Of a stretch of 64,000 nt of DNA, positions 39,386-48,256 are shown one piece after another; the stretch's first letter is position 1, and every line of letters begins with the position of its first letter. The stretch is taken from NCBI RefSeq assembly GCF_001279695.1, contig NZ_LGDD01000292.1:1-64000 (forward strand), given 5' to 3'. A model generated the notes under the pieces. It saw only the letters and a list, made by a program, of their open reading frames with translations, was not told where the DNA came from and did no database searches. Source of the stretch: Streptomyces sp. WM6378. Lineage in GTDB: Bacteria > Actinomycetota > Actinomycetes > Streptomycetales > Streptomycetaceae. Position numbers and translations under genes: made by a program.

Positions 39386-39515
39386 GGTTGCCGGGTGCGG
39401 CCCGGTGGTCGTTCCTGGGGCTCTGCCCCAGACCCCGTATCGCGCCTTATGGGCGCTCGTCCTCAAACTCCCCCAAGGCCTTAAGGGCCAGGGGGGACCC
39501 CCATGACGGGCTGAA
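39386..39515 (+). repeat. Dispersed intergenic repeat, copy B
   Basis: After the acpS stop there is a GTGGTCGTTCCTGGGGCTC head, CCCAGACCCCGTATCGCGCC, CTCGTCCTCAAACTCCCCC and a palindromic AAGGCCTTAAGGGCC module ending in GACGGGCTGAA. The last module also appears in copy D but not in A or C. The rest of the 311-base acpS-nnr gap holds only GC-rich sequence and the nnr ribosome site. Confidence 0.75.
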
Positions 39516-39655
39516 GATGCCCGCATCCCCCCTCAGCCACGTACGGTCCGCAGGCGACATGGGTTCTGGTGAGGGGCGGAGCCGGGGGCGCCGGGCAGGG
39601 CACCTCCACCCCCGGCGGGTTTCGGGGAGGGGCGGGGCGGGGGAGAGTTGGCGGC

Positions 39656-41083
39656 ATGCGTACTGCCTACGACGTCGACACCGTTCGGGCCGCCGAGGGC
39701 GAGCTCATGGCCCTCCTCCCGCCCGGCGCGCTCATGCAGCGCGCCGCCGCCGGACTGGCCGCGGCCTGCGCGGACATGCTGGGCCGGGTCTACGGCGCCA
39801 GGGTCGTGCTGCTCGTCGGCAGCGGGGACAACGGCGGCGACGCCCTGTACGCGGGGGCCCGGCTGGCCCGCCGAGGCGCGGGCGTCAGCGCGGTGCTGCT
39901 CGCCCCGGACCGCGCCCACCCCGAGGGCCTCGCCGCCTTCACCCGGGCCGGCGGCCGCGTAGCCGACGACCCCTTCGAGGTCCTGGCCGTCGCCGACCTC
40001 GTACTGGACGGCATCACCGGCATCGGCGGCCGTGGGGGCCTGCGTCCCGACGCGATCCCGCTCGCCCGGGCGGCCCGCGGGTCCAACGCCGTCGTCGTCG
40101 CCGTCGACCTCCCCAGCGGCGTGGACGCGGACACGGGCGAGGTGCCCGGCGAGGCGCTGCGGGCGGATGCGACCGTCACGTTCGGGGCGTACAAGCCGGG
40201 GCTGCTCATCGACCCGGCGCGCGAGTACGCGGGGGCCGTGCGGCTCGTCCCCATCGGCCTCGACCTGCCCTCCGTCCCCGGCGTCGAGGCGCTCCAGCAC
40301 GCCGACGTGGCGGACCTGTTGCCCACTCCGGCCGCCGAGAGCGACAAGTACCGGCGGGGTGTCGTCGGGGTCGTGGCCGGTTCGGCCCGCTATCCCGGCG
40401 CGGCGGTCCTCGCGGTCGCGGGCGCGCTGCGCGGCGGGGCCGGCGCCGTGCGGTACGTCGGGCCCGGCGGCGACGCGGTGATCGCGCGCTTCCCCGAAAC
40501 CCTGGTGTCGGACGACTCGCCCGCGAAGGCCGGGCGGGTGCAGGCGTGGGTGGTGGGGCCCGGGCTGGGGGACGGTTCGGGCGTTGATGAGGTGCTCGAC
40601 TCGGACGTGCCCGTCCTGGTGGACGCCGACGGGCTGCGCGGTCTCGACCCCGACGCGGTACGGGCCCGCCCGGCGCCCACCCTGCTCACCCCGCACGCGG
40701 GCGAGGCGGCCGCGCTGCTCGGGGTGCCGCGCGAGAAGGTCGAGGCGGAGCGGCTCGCCTCGGTGCGCGAACTGGCCTCGCGGTACGGGGCGACGGTGCT
40801 GCTCAAGGGCTCGACCACGCTGGTCGCCGACGCGGCCGGCCCGGTGCGGGTCAACCCGACCGGCACGCCGTGGCTGGCGACGGCGGGCAGCGGCGACGTG
40901 CTGTCGGGGCTTGCGGGCTCGTTGCTTGCGGCGGGGCTGCGGGCGAGGGATGCGGGGGCGGTGGCGGCGTACCTCCATGGTCTGGCCGGGCGCCATGCCT
41001 CGCAGGGGGCGCCTGCGACTGCGTACGGGGTGGTTGAGGCGGTGCCGGGGGTTTGGCGGGATGTTGCCGCGTCGGGCGGGTGA
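39656..41083 (+). CDS. nnr: Bifunctional NAD(P)HX epimerase/dehydratase
   Basis: 475 residues from the ATG at 39656, behind GGGAGAG. It repairs hydrated NADH and NADPH. The N-terminal YjeF epimerase domain (VGSGDNGGDALYAGARLARR, then VDLPSGVDADTG) is followed by a kinase-like dehydratase domain (YRRGVVGVVAGSARYPGAAV, LTPHAGEAAALL and TAGSGDVLSGLAGSLLAAGL, the last being its phosphate-binding motif). It is full length for the fused form. Confidence 0.95.
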   Translation: MRTAYDVDTVRAAEGELMALLPPGALMQRAAAGLAAACADMLGRVYGARVVLLVGSGDNGGDALYAGARLARRGAGVSAVLLAPDRAHPEGLAAFTRAGGRVADDPFEVLAVADLVLDGITGIGGRGGLRPDAIPLARAARGSNAVVVAVDLPSGVDADTGEVPGEALRADATVTFGAYKPGLLIDPAREYAGAVRLVPIGLDLPSVPGVEALQHADVADLLPTPAAESDKYRRGVVGVVAGSARYPGAAVLAVAGALRGGAGAVRYVGPGGDAVIARFPETLVSDDSPAKAGRVQAWVVGPGLGDGSGVDEVLDSDVPVLVDADGLRGLDPDAVRARPAPTLLTPHAGEAAALLGVPREKVEAERLASVRELASRYGATVLLKGSTTLVADAAGPVRVNPTGTPWLATAGSGDVLSGLAGSLLAAGLRARDAGAVAAYLHGLAGRHASQGAPATAYGVVEAVPGVWRDVAASGG

Positions 41084-41109
41084 GGAGGGGCCCCACCCCG
41101 CCCTTTCCC

Positions 41110-41304
41110 GAGACCCTCCGGGGGGGGGGTGTCGTTCGGCTGCGGCCCAGTGGTCGTCCCCTGGGGCTCCGCCCCAGACCCCGTTCGCGCCTAAAGGGCG
41201 CTCGTCCTCAAACGCCGGACAGGCTGAAATGCTCCGGTGCGGGTCAGGGTCGACCCCGCTAGGGGCGCGGGGCTGTGACACGTGCGGCTCCGCCGCGTTG
41301 GGGG
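41110..41304 (+). repeat. Dispersed intergenic repeat, copy C
   Basis: It begins 27 bases after the nnr stop (AGACCCTCCGGGGGG, GTCGTTCGGCTGCGGCCC) and continues through GGGGCTCCGCCCCAG, CCCCGTTCGCGCCT and CTCGTCCTCAAACGCCGGAC to GGGGCGCGGGGCTGTGACA. It matches copy D closely but in the opposite orientation, and lacks the palindromic AAGGCC module. It fills most of the nnr to 41429 gap; I see nothing else there. Confidence 0.8.
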
Positions 41305-41428
41305 GAGCGACCAGCCATCCACGGCCCGCAGACCGAAGGGCGCCAGACCCCCAGCCCGCTGGGGCGGCTCGGACGTGCCCCGCGTGTGTGCACTCCCCTC
41401 CGCCGCCCCCGGCGGTTTCATGGCTCGC

Positions 41429-41938
41429 ATGGACCACCCCCGCGTCACCCTGGAACCCGGCGGCATCGCCGCGCTGCTCCTCGGCCCTGCCGTCGTGCTC
41501 GTCCCCGCGCCCCCGGCCATGGCGGACGGGCTCACCGCCGTCGTCCGGCCCGTGCCCGCCGGCCTCGGGCCCGTCGAGCGGATCGCGGTGGTCGAGCGGG
41601 AGGTCGCCGTCGCCGAGGACGGTCAACTCACCTCCTCCGCAGGGCTGTTGAGGCTTGGTGAGGCGTCCTCGTACGCCGCGCAGGGCGAGGCCTGCACCCC
41701 GCAGCGCCTCGCCGAGGCCCTCCGGCGGCACCGCGGTGACCTGTGGAGCGCGCTCGCCGAGTTCGGGTACGTCGGCGGGCGCGGGGGCGGGGTGCAGGCG
41801 GCGGCCCTCGCGGCGGCGTTCGCCGTGGCCCCGGGCGGTCCGGAGCCCGCCGCCCCGGACCGGGTCTTCGCGAGCGTGGAGGAGTTCGCGGCCCGGTGCT
41901 GCGCCTGGCGGGATGCCCCGCCATCCACAGGTGGGTGA
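41429..41938 (+). CDS. Hypothetical protein
   Basis: 169 residues from the ATG at 41429 (MDHPRVTLEPGGIAALLLGP); the ATG at 41420 would add MAR. Neither has a good ribosome site. Third codon positions are nearly all G or C across the frame, which supports coding. A hydrophobic stretch near the start is too short for a sure membrane helix. Later helices (TPQRLAEALRRHRGDLWSAL) look soluble. No domain is recognised. Confidence 0.55.
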   Translation: MDHPRVTLEPGGIAALLLGPAVVLVPAPPAMADGLTAVVRPVPAGLGPVERIAVVEREVAVAEDGQLTSSAGLLRLGEASSYAAQGEACTPQRLAEALRRHRGDLWSALAEFGYVGGRGGGVQAAALAAAFAVAPGGPEPAAPDRVFASVEEFAARCCAWRDAPPSTGG

Positions 41939-42049
41939 GGGCCTGGCCCGCCGCTCCCCACCGGGGCTCACCAGGGCAACCCCCGCCACCGGGTGACATC
42001 CGCCGCGCGGCTTCCGCGACACGCCCGGTGCCGGGGGTTCTCTGGGCCT

Positions 42050-43087
42050 ATGAGACAAGCACAAATTCGTCAAAAACGTCAGAAGCCGCAGAAACGTCAG
42101 AAATGGGGGGCTTGCGGGCTGGTGGTCGCGGCCGCTCTCACGCTCGGGGCCGCCGCGCCCAGCACCGGCGTCCCGCTGCCCCCGCCACCCCGCCGTCTCG
42201 CGGCACCCGCGGCACCCGCGGCCCCCGTCCCGCCCGCGCCGGGCGACCCCGCCCCGGGCAACCCCGCGCCGCCCGCCCCTGGCGACCCCGCGCCGGGCAA
42301 CACCACCACCGCCGAGGTCCTCGTCCCCGGTGAGGCGCTCGACCCGAAGGCCGGCCCCCTCGACACCCCCGACCAGGTGCTGCCCCCGCTCGTGTACCAG
42401 CCCGACGCCGCCGAGGACCGGCTCGAACCGGTTGCCGCGCCCGAGGAGACGTACCGGCTCATCGAGTACGTGCCGCAGAGCGAAGTGGCCGCCAAGCCCG
42501 GTAGTTGCACCGCCAAGGCCGGGCCGTATCAGCGGCAGATCGAGCAGTGGCTCGGGCTCAAGGTGGACGGGCGGCAGTCCTCGGCCGACTGTGACGCGAT
42601 CCGCAAGTTCCAGCAGACGCAGGGGATTTCGCCGGCCATCGGGTTCGCCGGGCCGGTCACCTGGTCCCGGATGCAGTTCCTGTCCGCGCGCAAGAATCCC
42701 AACGCCGCGCACAACTGCCCCGCGAAGGCGCAGCGGGTGGCCTGCGTGGATCTGACGCGGCAGTTGATGTGGGTGCAGATGGGGAAGAAGGTGACATTCG
42801 GGCCCGTGCCCATCCGTAGTGGGCGGGCCTCGCTGCCCACCCGGGGCGGGTGGCACAAGGTCTACTGGCGGCACAAGAACCACTGGTCGACGATCTACCA
42901 CCAGTCCATGCCGTACGCCCAGTTCTTCGACGGCGGGCAGGCCTTCCACGCCGTCTACCACAGCGTGTACACCTCGGAGGGCAGCCACGGGTGTGTGAAC
43001 CTCAGCGTCGATGATGCGCGCAAACTGTGGGACGCCCTGCGCCAGGGCGACGGCGTCTACGTGTGGGGGCACCGCGAGGGCACCTGA
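42050..43087 (+). CDS. Secreted L,D-transpeptidase with peptidoglycan-binding domain
   Basis: 345 residues from the ATG at 42050. A basic N-terminus and hydrophobic segment (WGACGLVVAAALTLGAAAPS) form a signal peptide. A long Pro/Ala/Gly linker with a repeated APGDPAPGN-type unit follows, then a PG_binding_1-like region (YQRQIEQWLGLKVDG...KFQQTQGI) and a YkuD catalytic domain whose motif SHGCVN gives catalytic Cys315 with His313. It should form 3-3 peptidoglycan cross-links or attach proteins to the wall. alr, also a wall gene, follows. Confidence 0.9.
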   Translation: MRQAQIRQKRQKPQKRQKWGACGLVVAAALTLGAAAPSTGVPLPPPPRRLAAPAAPAAPVPPAPGDPAPGNPAPPAPGDPAPGNTTTAEVLVPGEALDPKAGPLDTPDQVLPPLVYQPDAAEDRLEPVAAPEETYRLIEYVPQSEVAAKPGSCTAKAGPYQRQIEQWLGLKVDGRQSSADCDAIRKFQQTQGISPAIGFAGPVTWSRMQFLSARKNPNAAHNCPAKAQRVACVDLTRQLMWVQMGKKVTFGPVPIRSGRASLPTRGGWHKVYWRHKNHWSTIYHQSMPYAQFFDGGQAFHAVYHSVYTSEGSHGCVNLSVDDARKLWDALRQGDGVYVWGHREGT

Positions 43088-43154
43088 GCCCGCCCCCGCC
43101 GGTGTGTCCTGCGGCACAATCCGAGTCCTCGTGCGCTCTGAGAGACTTGGCGCG

Positions 43155-44309
43155 ATGACCGCGATGACTCAGTACCCCGCCGGGCGCGCCCGTGCCGAGA
43201 TCGACCTCGGCGCGCTGCGCGCCAACGTCCGTACGCTGCGCGCCTGTTCGCCCGGCGCGCAGCTCATGGCCGTGGTGAAGGCGGACGCGTACGGGCACGG
43301 CGCGGTGCCGTGCGCCAGGGCGGCGCGGCAGGCGGGCGCCGCTTGGATCGGCACCGCGACGCCGCACGAGGCGCTCGCCCTGCGCGCGGCCGGCATCGAG
43401 GGCCGGATGATGTGCTGGCTGTGGACGCCGGGCGGCCCCTGGCGCGAGGCCATCGAGGCGGACATCGACGTCTCGGTCAGCGGCATGTGGGCGCTGCGGG
43501 AGGTCACCGACGCCGCCCGCGCCGCCGGACGTACCGCCAGGATCCAGCTCAAGGCTGACACCGGGCTCGGCCGCAACGGCTGTCAGCCCGCCGACTGGCC
43601 GGAACTCGTCCACGCGGCGCTCGCCGCCCCCGGGGTGGCGGTCACCGGCCTGTGGTCGCACCTGGCCTGCGCCGACGAGCCCGGCCACCCCTCGATCGCG
43701 GCTCAGCTCTCGGTGTTCCAGGAGATGACCGCGTTCGCGGAGAAGGCGGGCATCACCCCCGAGGTGCGGCACATCGCCAACTCCCCGGCCACGCTCACCC
43801 TCCCCGAATCCCACTTCGACCTCGTGCGCACCGGCATCGCCATGTACGGCATCTCGCCCGCGCCGGAGCTCGGCACCGCGCGCGAGCTCGGCCTGCGGCC
43901 GGTCATGACGCTGTCGGCCTCGGTGGCGCTCGCCAAGCAGGTTCCGGCGGGTCACGGCGTCAGTTACGGGCATCACTACGTCACGAAGAGCGAGACCACC
44001 CTCGGCCTCGTCCCGCTCGGGTACGCCGACGGCATCCCGCGGCACGCCTCCGGGCGCGGCCCGGTTCTGGTGGGCGGGAAAGTGCGTACCGCGGCGGGCC
44101 GCATTGCCATGGACCAGTTCGTGGTCGACCTTGAGGGGGACAAGGTCGAGCCGGGCGACCGGGCCGTGCTGTTCGGGCCGGGCGACCACGGGGAGCCCAC
44201 GGCCGAGGACTGGGCGCGGGCGGCCGACACCATCGGCTACGAGATCGTGACGCGCATCGGTTCACGGGTGCCCCGCGTCTACGTGAATGAGTGTTCCGAC
44301 GACGAGTAA
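43155..44309 (+). CDS. alr: Alanine racemase
   Basis: 384 residues from the ATG at 43155; the ATG at 43164 is possible. It supplies D-alanine for peptidoglycan, using pyridoxal phosphate on Lys42 in MAVVKADAYGHGAVP. RTGIAMYGISP and the C-terminal region with GRIAMDQFVVDL are present. The gene starts 67 bases after the L,D-transpeptidase and the hydrolase gene follows 15 bases later. Confidence 0.96.
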   Translation: MTAMTQYPAGRARAEIDLGALRANVRTLRACSPGAQLMAVVKADAYGHGAVPCARAARQAGAAWIGTATPHEALALRAAGIEGRMMCWLWTPGGPWREAIEADIDVSVSGMWALREVTDAARAAGRTARIQLKADTGLGRNGCQPADWPELVHAALAAPGVAVTGLWSHLACADEPGHPSIAAQLSVFQEMTAFAEKAGITPEVRHIANSPATLTLPESHFDLVRTGIAMYGISPAPELGTARELGLRPVMTLSASVALAKQVPAGHGVSYGHHYVTKSETTLGLVPLGYADGIPRHASGRGPVLVGGKVRTAAGRIAMDQFVVDLEGDKVEPGDRAVLFGPGDHGEPTAEDWARAADTIGYEIVTRIGSRVPRVYVNECSDDE

Positions 44310-44324
44310 GAGCGGAGCGGCACG

Positions 44325-45560
44325 GTGAGCGAGAGCAGCACGGGGGACGCCGTCGTATCCGCGGTCCAGGATGCCCAGTCCGCGGTGGGGAACTGGCGTC
44401 TTGCCGGGATCGCGGGCGCCGCGGTCGGCGTGGTCGCGGCGGGCGCCGCGGCAGGGGTCGCCATAGAGCGCCTCACCGTCGGGCGCGGCATGCGCAGAAA
44501 GGCGCGGCTCGCGCTCGACGCGTCCGGGCCCTACGGGTCGCTGCGGGGCATGCCCGGCAGGGCGGTCGCCGACGACGGCACGGTCCTCTACTACGAGACC
44601 GACGAGGTCGAGCCCGAGGCGGGCGCCAACGGCTCGCGCAAGCGCCGGCTGTTCGGGCGCAAGGTCCCGGCCCCGGTCACCGTGGTGTTCTCGCACGGCT
44701 ACTGCCTCAGCCAGGACTCCTGGCACTTCCAGCGGGCCGCCCTGCGCGGAGTGCTGCGCACGGTGCACTGGGACCAGCGCAGCCACGGCCGCTCGGACCG
44801 CGGCAAGGCTCAGCGCGACGGCGTCCCGGTCGACATCGACCAGCTCGGCCGCGATCTGAAGGCCGTCATCGACGCGGCCGCGCCAAAGGGCCCGCTCGTC
44901 CTGGTGGGCCATTCCATGGGCGGCATGACGATCATGGCCCTGGCCGACCAGTACCCCGAACTGATCCGGGACCGGGTGGTCGGCGTCGGCTTCGTCGGTA
45001 CGTCCTCGGGCAAGCTCGGCGAGGTCAACTACGGCCTTCCGGTGGCCGGGGTCAACGCGGTGCGCCGGGTGCTGCCGGGCGTGCTCAAGGCGCTGGGCTC
45101 GCAGGCCGAGCTGGTGGAGCGGGGACGGCGGGCGACGGCCGACCTGTTCGCGGGCATGATCAAGCGCTACTCGTTCTCCTCCAAGGACGTCGACCCGGCG
45201 GTGGCCCGGTTCGCCGAGCGGATGATCGAGGGCACCCCCATCGACGTGGTCGCGGAGTTCTACCCGGCCTTCTCCGAGCACGACAAGACGGCGGCCCTGG
45301 CGATCTTCGCGGAGGTCCCCGTCCTGGTCCTGGCCGGCGACCGCGACCTGGTCACGCCCAGCTCGCACAGCGAGGCCATCGCCGATCTGCTGCCCGACGC
45401 GGAGCTGGTCATCGTGCCGGACGGCGGGCACCTGGTGATGCTGGAGCACCCCGAGACGGTCACCGACCGCCTCGCGGACCTCCTGGCCCGGGTCGGCGCG
45501 GTGCCGCAGGCCGCTAACGTTGGGACGTATGGAAGCACCGCACAGCAGCCCGGCGGCTGA
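44325..45560 (+). CDS. Alpha/beta hydrolase, membrane anchored
   Basis: 411 residues, GTG start. A hydrophobic segment (LAGIAGAAVGVVAAGAAAGV, residues about 26-45) should anchor it. The hydrolase fold shows an oxyanion-type SHGYCLSQDSWHF, the nucleophile elbow GHSMGG, an Asp in AGDRDLVTP and the His in DGGHLVMLEHPE. The substrate is unknown. It lies between alr and tsaE, and its end overlaps tsaE by 32 bases. Confidence 0.92.
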   Translation: MSESSTGDAVVSAVQDAQSAVGNWRLAGIAGAAVGVVAAGAAAGVAIERLTVGRGMRRKARLALDASGPYGSLRGMPGRAVADDGTVLYYETDEVEPEAGANGSRKRRLFGRKVPAPVTVVFSHGYCLSQDSWHFQRAALRGVLRTVHWDQRSHGRSDRGKAQRDGVPVDIDQLGRDLKAVIDAAAPKGPLVLVGHSMGGMTIMALADQYPELIRDRVVGVGFVGTSSGKLGEVNYGLPVAGVNAVRRVLPGVLKALGSQAELVERGRRATADLFAGMIKRYSFSSKDVDPAVARFAERMIEGTPIDVVAEFYPAFSEHDKTAALAIFAEVPVLVLAGDRDLVTPSSHSEAIADLLPDAELVIVPDGGHLVMLEHPETVTDRLADLLARVGAVPQAANVGTYGSTAQQPGG

Positions 45561-46038
45561 CGCCGGCACCCGCATGACCCTCAACTCCCCTTCCGAAATG
45601 CAGGAGTTGGGCCGCCGCATCGCCAAACTGCTCCGCCCCGGCGACCTCGTGATGCTCACCGGGGAGCTCGGCGCCGGCAAGACGACCCTCACCCGCGGCC
45701 TCGGCGAGGGCCTCGGCGTGCGCGGCGCCGTGACGTCCCCCACCTTCGTCATCGCCCGCGTCCACCCCTCGTTGACCGGCGGGCCCGCCCTGGTGCACGT
45801 GGACGCGTACCGGCTCGGCGGCGGGCTCGACGAGATGGAGGACCTCGACCTCGACGTGTCGCTGCCCGAGTCCGTGGTGGTCGTCGAGTGGGGCGAGGGC
45901 AAGGTCGAGGAGCTGTCCGACGACCGGCTCCAAGTCCTGATCGACCGGGTCGTGGGCGAGACCGACGACGACCGCAGGATCGTCACCGTCACCGGAATCG
46001 GGCCCCGCTGGACCGGCGCCGGGGTGGAGGGTCTCTGA
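45529..46038 (+). CDS. tsaE: tRNA t6A-modification ATPase TsaE
   Basis: 169 residues from the ATG at 45529. The Walker A motif GELGAGKTTLTRGLGEGL and VTSPTFVIAR are diagnostic; HVDAYRLGG and the Walker-type VVEWGEG follow. TsaE works with TsaB and TsaD in threonylcarbamoyl transfer to A37 of ANN-decoding tRNAs. Those partners are encoded 1.1-2.2 kb downstream on the same strand. It overlaps the hydrolase gene. Confidence 0.97.
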   Translation: MEAPHSSPAADAGTRMTLNSPSEMQELGRRIAKLLRPGDLVMLTGELGAGKTTLTRGLGEGLGVRGAVTSPTFVIARVHPSLTGGPALVHVDAYRLGGGLDEMEDLDLDVSLPESVVVVEWGEGKVEELSDDRLQVLIDRVVGETDDDRRIVTVTGIGPRWTGAGVEGL

Positions 46039-46120
46039 GGCCGCGGCCGGGTGCGGCTGGAGGGGGCCGTACATTCCGACAAGACGTCGGCAAAGTGTTG
46101 CGCCGGCTGCACCGGGCATG

Positions 46121-46159
46121 GTGACATGGAGACAGAGACCTGGTTAGGTTTACCTAACC
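46121..46159 (+). promoter_or_regulatory. Promoter with palindromic operator
   Basis: GTGACA at 46121-46126 and TAGGTT at 46145-46150 are 18 bases apart. The palindrome GGTTAGG-TTTA-CCTAACC at 46142-46159 covers the -10 hexamer, so a repressor bound there would block the promoter. The TTAGG/CCTAA halves recall DmdR/IdeR iron boxes, but the 4-base centre is too short for the usual 19-base box. Confidence 0.6.
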
Positions 46160-46190
46160 GCGCCTTCTTCCGCAGCCCCAGGAGGCCGCC

Positions 46191-46367
46191 ATGACCGTGC
46201 CGGAACGCGAAGCGAAGCCGCAGGCCCCGCGGGGCGTCCCGGTGCCGCTCGGGGTGTCGATACACGATCTGCTCGCCTCGTGCGCCGCGGCCACCGCCGT
46301 CTCGACCCCGCCGCGCGAGAGCGCCCCGGCGGCCGACGAGGGTGACGCGCGCAAGGACGCCGCTTAG
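46191..46367 (+). CDS. Small protein of unknown function (58 residues)
   Basis: 58 residues, ATG start behind a clear AGGAGG site. The sequence starts MTVPEREAKPQAPRGVPVPL and includes GVSIHDLLASCAAATAVS. It is too small and unlike known families for a call. It has its own promoter with a palindromic operator and breaks the run of t6A genes, so it is a regulated insertion rather than an operon member. One cysteine is present. Confidence 0.65.
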   Translation: MTVPEREAKPQAPRGVPVPLGVSIHDLLASCAAATAVSTPPRESAPAADEGDARKDAA

Positions 46368-46414
46368 TCCTATCGGGTGTTCGTCGGGTGTTCGTCGGGT
46401 GGGGCGCCGGCTGT

Positions 46415-46987
46415 TTACGGGACGACGACGACCTTCGAGTTGCGGGTCGCGAACGCCCACATCGCGTTGCCGTCCGTCCGCGTCATGCGGATCCCGCCGG
46501 CCTTCTTGTCCGTCTTGGGGCTCGTCATCGAGCCGTCCACCGCCGAGCTGAAGCCGATCGTCACGTTCTCGGTGATGGCGAACCGCACGACGTGCTCGAC
46601 CATCACCCCGTCCGAGCCGGTGATCTTGCCGCCGGTGCGCGAGAGCACGGAGTAGGTGCCGGGCTTCGGGTTGATGGTGGACGGTACGACCGCGAAGGTC
46701 TTGGGCGTCTTCGTCACCCCTACCAGCCACACCCGCTTCGCGCCGAGCGCGTACACGACACGGACACCGGTGCCGGAGTTCGCCGGCACCGTGAGGTCGG
46801 GCTTGTTGGCGGGGGAGCCGGCGGGGGGCGCGTTCGACGGCGTGCCGGACGGGGACGCGCTCGTGCCGGGCGCCGCGAGCGCGGCCCGCGGGGGCGCGCT
46901 CGCCGAGGCCTGGTAGGCGAGGAAGCCGACCACCGCGAGAGCGGCCGCGGTCAGCCCGGCCACGAACCCCGTGCTGCTCCTTGCCAC
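46415..46987 (-). CDS. Membrane-anchored or secreted protein of unknown function
   Basis: 190 residues from the GTG at 46987, chosen because AAGGGGAAG lies upstream; an ATG at 47029 would add residues with no such site. An N-terminal hydrophobic helix (GFVAGLTAAALAVVGFLAYQ) is followed by a Pro/Ser linker and a beta-rich domain (GVRVVYALGAKRVWLVGVTK, then PKPGTYSVLSRTGG and HVVRFAITENVTIGFSSAVD). No known domain is recognised. It faces leftward between rightward genes. Confidence 0.75.
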   Translation of the reverse strand: MARSSTGFVAGLTAAALAVVGFLAYQASASAPPRAALAAPGTSASPSGTPSNAPPAGSPANKPDLTVPANSGTGVRVVYALGAKRVWLVGVTKTPKTFAVVPSTINPKPGTYSVLSRTGGKITGSDGVMVEHVVRFAITENVTIGFSSAVDGSMTSPKTDKKAGGIRMTRTDGNAMWAFATRNSKVVVVP

Positions 46988-47108
46988 CTGGGCTTCCCCT
47001 TTCGTACGTACGTGCATGCCTACGGTCATACCTGCGGCTGACGGTAGCAGTAGGTGACGGCTTGGGCAGGACGCCGTGCCCCCGCCGCCGGGGTCGTAGG
47101 CTGTTCGC

Positions 47109-47762
47109 GTGCTCTTGCTCGCCGTTGATACCGCCACCCCAGCCGTCACCGTCGCCCTGCACGACGGCACCGCCGTCGTCGCCGAGTCCAGTCAGGTCGA
47201 CGCCCGCAGGCACGGGGAGCTCCTGCTGCCCGCCGTCGACCGGGTGCTCGCCGAGGCCGGCCTGAAACTCGACGCCGTGACGGACCTGGTCGTCGGCGTG
47301 GGTCCCGGCCCCTACACCGGCCTCCGCGTCGGCCTGGTCACCGCCGCGACCTTCGGCTCGGTGCTCGGCGTCCCCGTCCACGGCCTGTGCACCCTGGACG
47401 GCCTCGCCTACGCCTCGGGCATCGAGGGCCCCTTCGCGGTGGCGACGGACGCCCGCCGCAAGGAGGTCTACTGGGCCAAGTACGACGACTTCCGTACGCG
47501 CGCGGGTGAGCCCGGCGTCGACCGGCCCGCCGACATCGCGGACGAGCTGAGCGGCCTGCCCGTCGTCGGCGCCGGCGCCCTGCTCTACCCGGACTCCTTC
47601 CCCGACGCGCGAGGCCCCGAGTACCAGTCGGCGGGCGCGCTCGCCGCCCTCGCCGCCGAGAAGCTCGCCGAGGGCTCGGCCTTCCTGCCGCCGACGCCGC
47701 TGTACCTGCGCCGCCCGGACGCGCAGGTGCCCAAGAACTACAAGGTGGTCACCCCCAAGTGA
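47109..47762 (+). CDS. tsaB: tRNA t6A-modification protein TsaB
   Basis: 217 residues, GTG start. It is an ASKHA-fold, catalytically inert partner of TsaD. LLAVDTATPAVTVALHDG, RRHGELLLPAVDRVLAEAGL and GPGPYTGLRVGLVTAATFGS are diagnostic. Its stop overlaps the rimI start (GTGA). Confidence 0.97.
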   Translation: MLLLAVDTATPAVTVALHDGTAVVAESSQVDARRHGELLLPAVDRVLAEAGLKLDAVTDLVVGVGPGPYTGLRVGLVTAATFGSVLGVPVHGLCTLDGLAYASGIEGPFAVATDARRKEVYWAKYDDFRTRAGEPGVDRPADIADELSGLPVVGAGALLYPDSFPDARGPEYQSAGALAALAAEKLAEGSAFLPPTPLYLRRPDAQVPKNYKVVTPK

Positions 47763-48256
47763 CCCAAGCCGTACTGCGCGAGATGCGCTGGTGGGACATC
47801 GCGCCCGTACTCGACCTCGAACACGAGCTGTTCCCCGAGGACGCCTGGTCGGCGGGAATGTTCTGGTCCGAGCTCGCGCACGCGCGCGGGCCCGGAGCCA
47901 CCCGCCACTACGTGGTCGCCGAGGACCCGCAGGGGCGGCTCGTGGGGTACGCCGGGCTCGCCGCGGCCGGCGGCCTCGCCGACGTGCAGACCATCGCCGC
48001 CGCCCGCGACCAGTGGGGCACCGGGCTCGGCGCCCGCCTCCTGACCGATCTGCTCAAGCACGCCACCGCCTTCGAGTGCGACGAGGTCCTGCTCGAAGTG
48101 CGCGTGGACAACACCCGGGCCCAGAAGCTCTACGAGCGCTTCGGCTTCGAGCCCATCGGCTTCAGACGCGGCTACTACCAGCCGGGCAACGTCGACGCGC
48201 TCGTGATGCGGCTGAACGTCCAGGAACACGTCCAAGGAACAGAAGAGACTGACTGA
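47759..48256 (+). CDS. rimI: Ribosomal-protein-S18-alanine N-acetyltransferase
   Basis: 165 residues, GTG start overlapping the tsaB stop by four bases. A GNAT domain with [20 protein letters not shown] and the C-terminal [20 protein letters not shown] is present. RimI acetylates the N-terminus of S18 in Escherichia coli; its substrate in Streptomyces is not established. The stop overlaps tsaD by one base. Confidence 0.95.
   Translation: MTQAVLREMRWWDIAPVLDLEHELFPEDAWSAGMFWSELAHARGPGATRHYVVAEDPQGRLVGYAGLAAAGGLADVQTIAAARDQWGTGLGARLLTDLLKHATAFECDEVLLEVRVDNTRAQKLYERFGFEPIGFRRGYYQPGNVDALVMRLNVQEHVQGTEETD

Noticed and set aside
37088..39526. Large reverse-strand open frame opposite glmS-acpS
   Set aside because: It is a shadow of the real genes; residues are Arg/Gly/Leu-rich and no domain is apparent.
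46142..46159. Canonical DmdR/IdeR iron box
   Set aside because: Half-sites look similar, but the centre is four bases where the 19-base iron box needs nine, so it is kept only as an unassigned operator.
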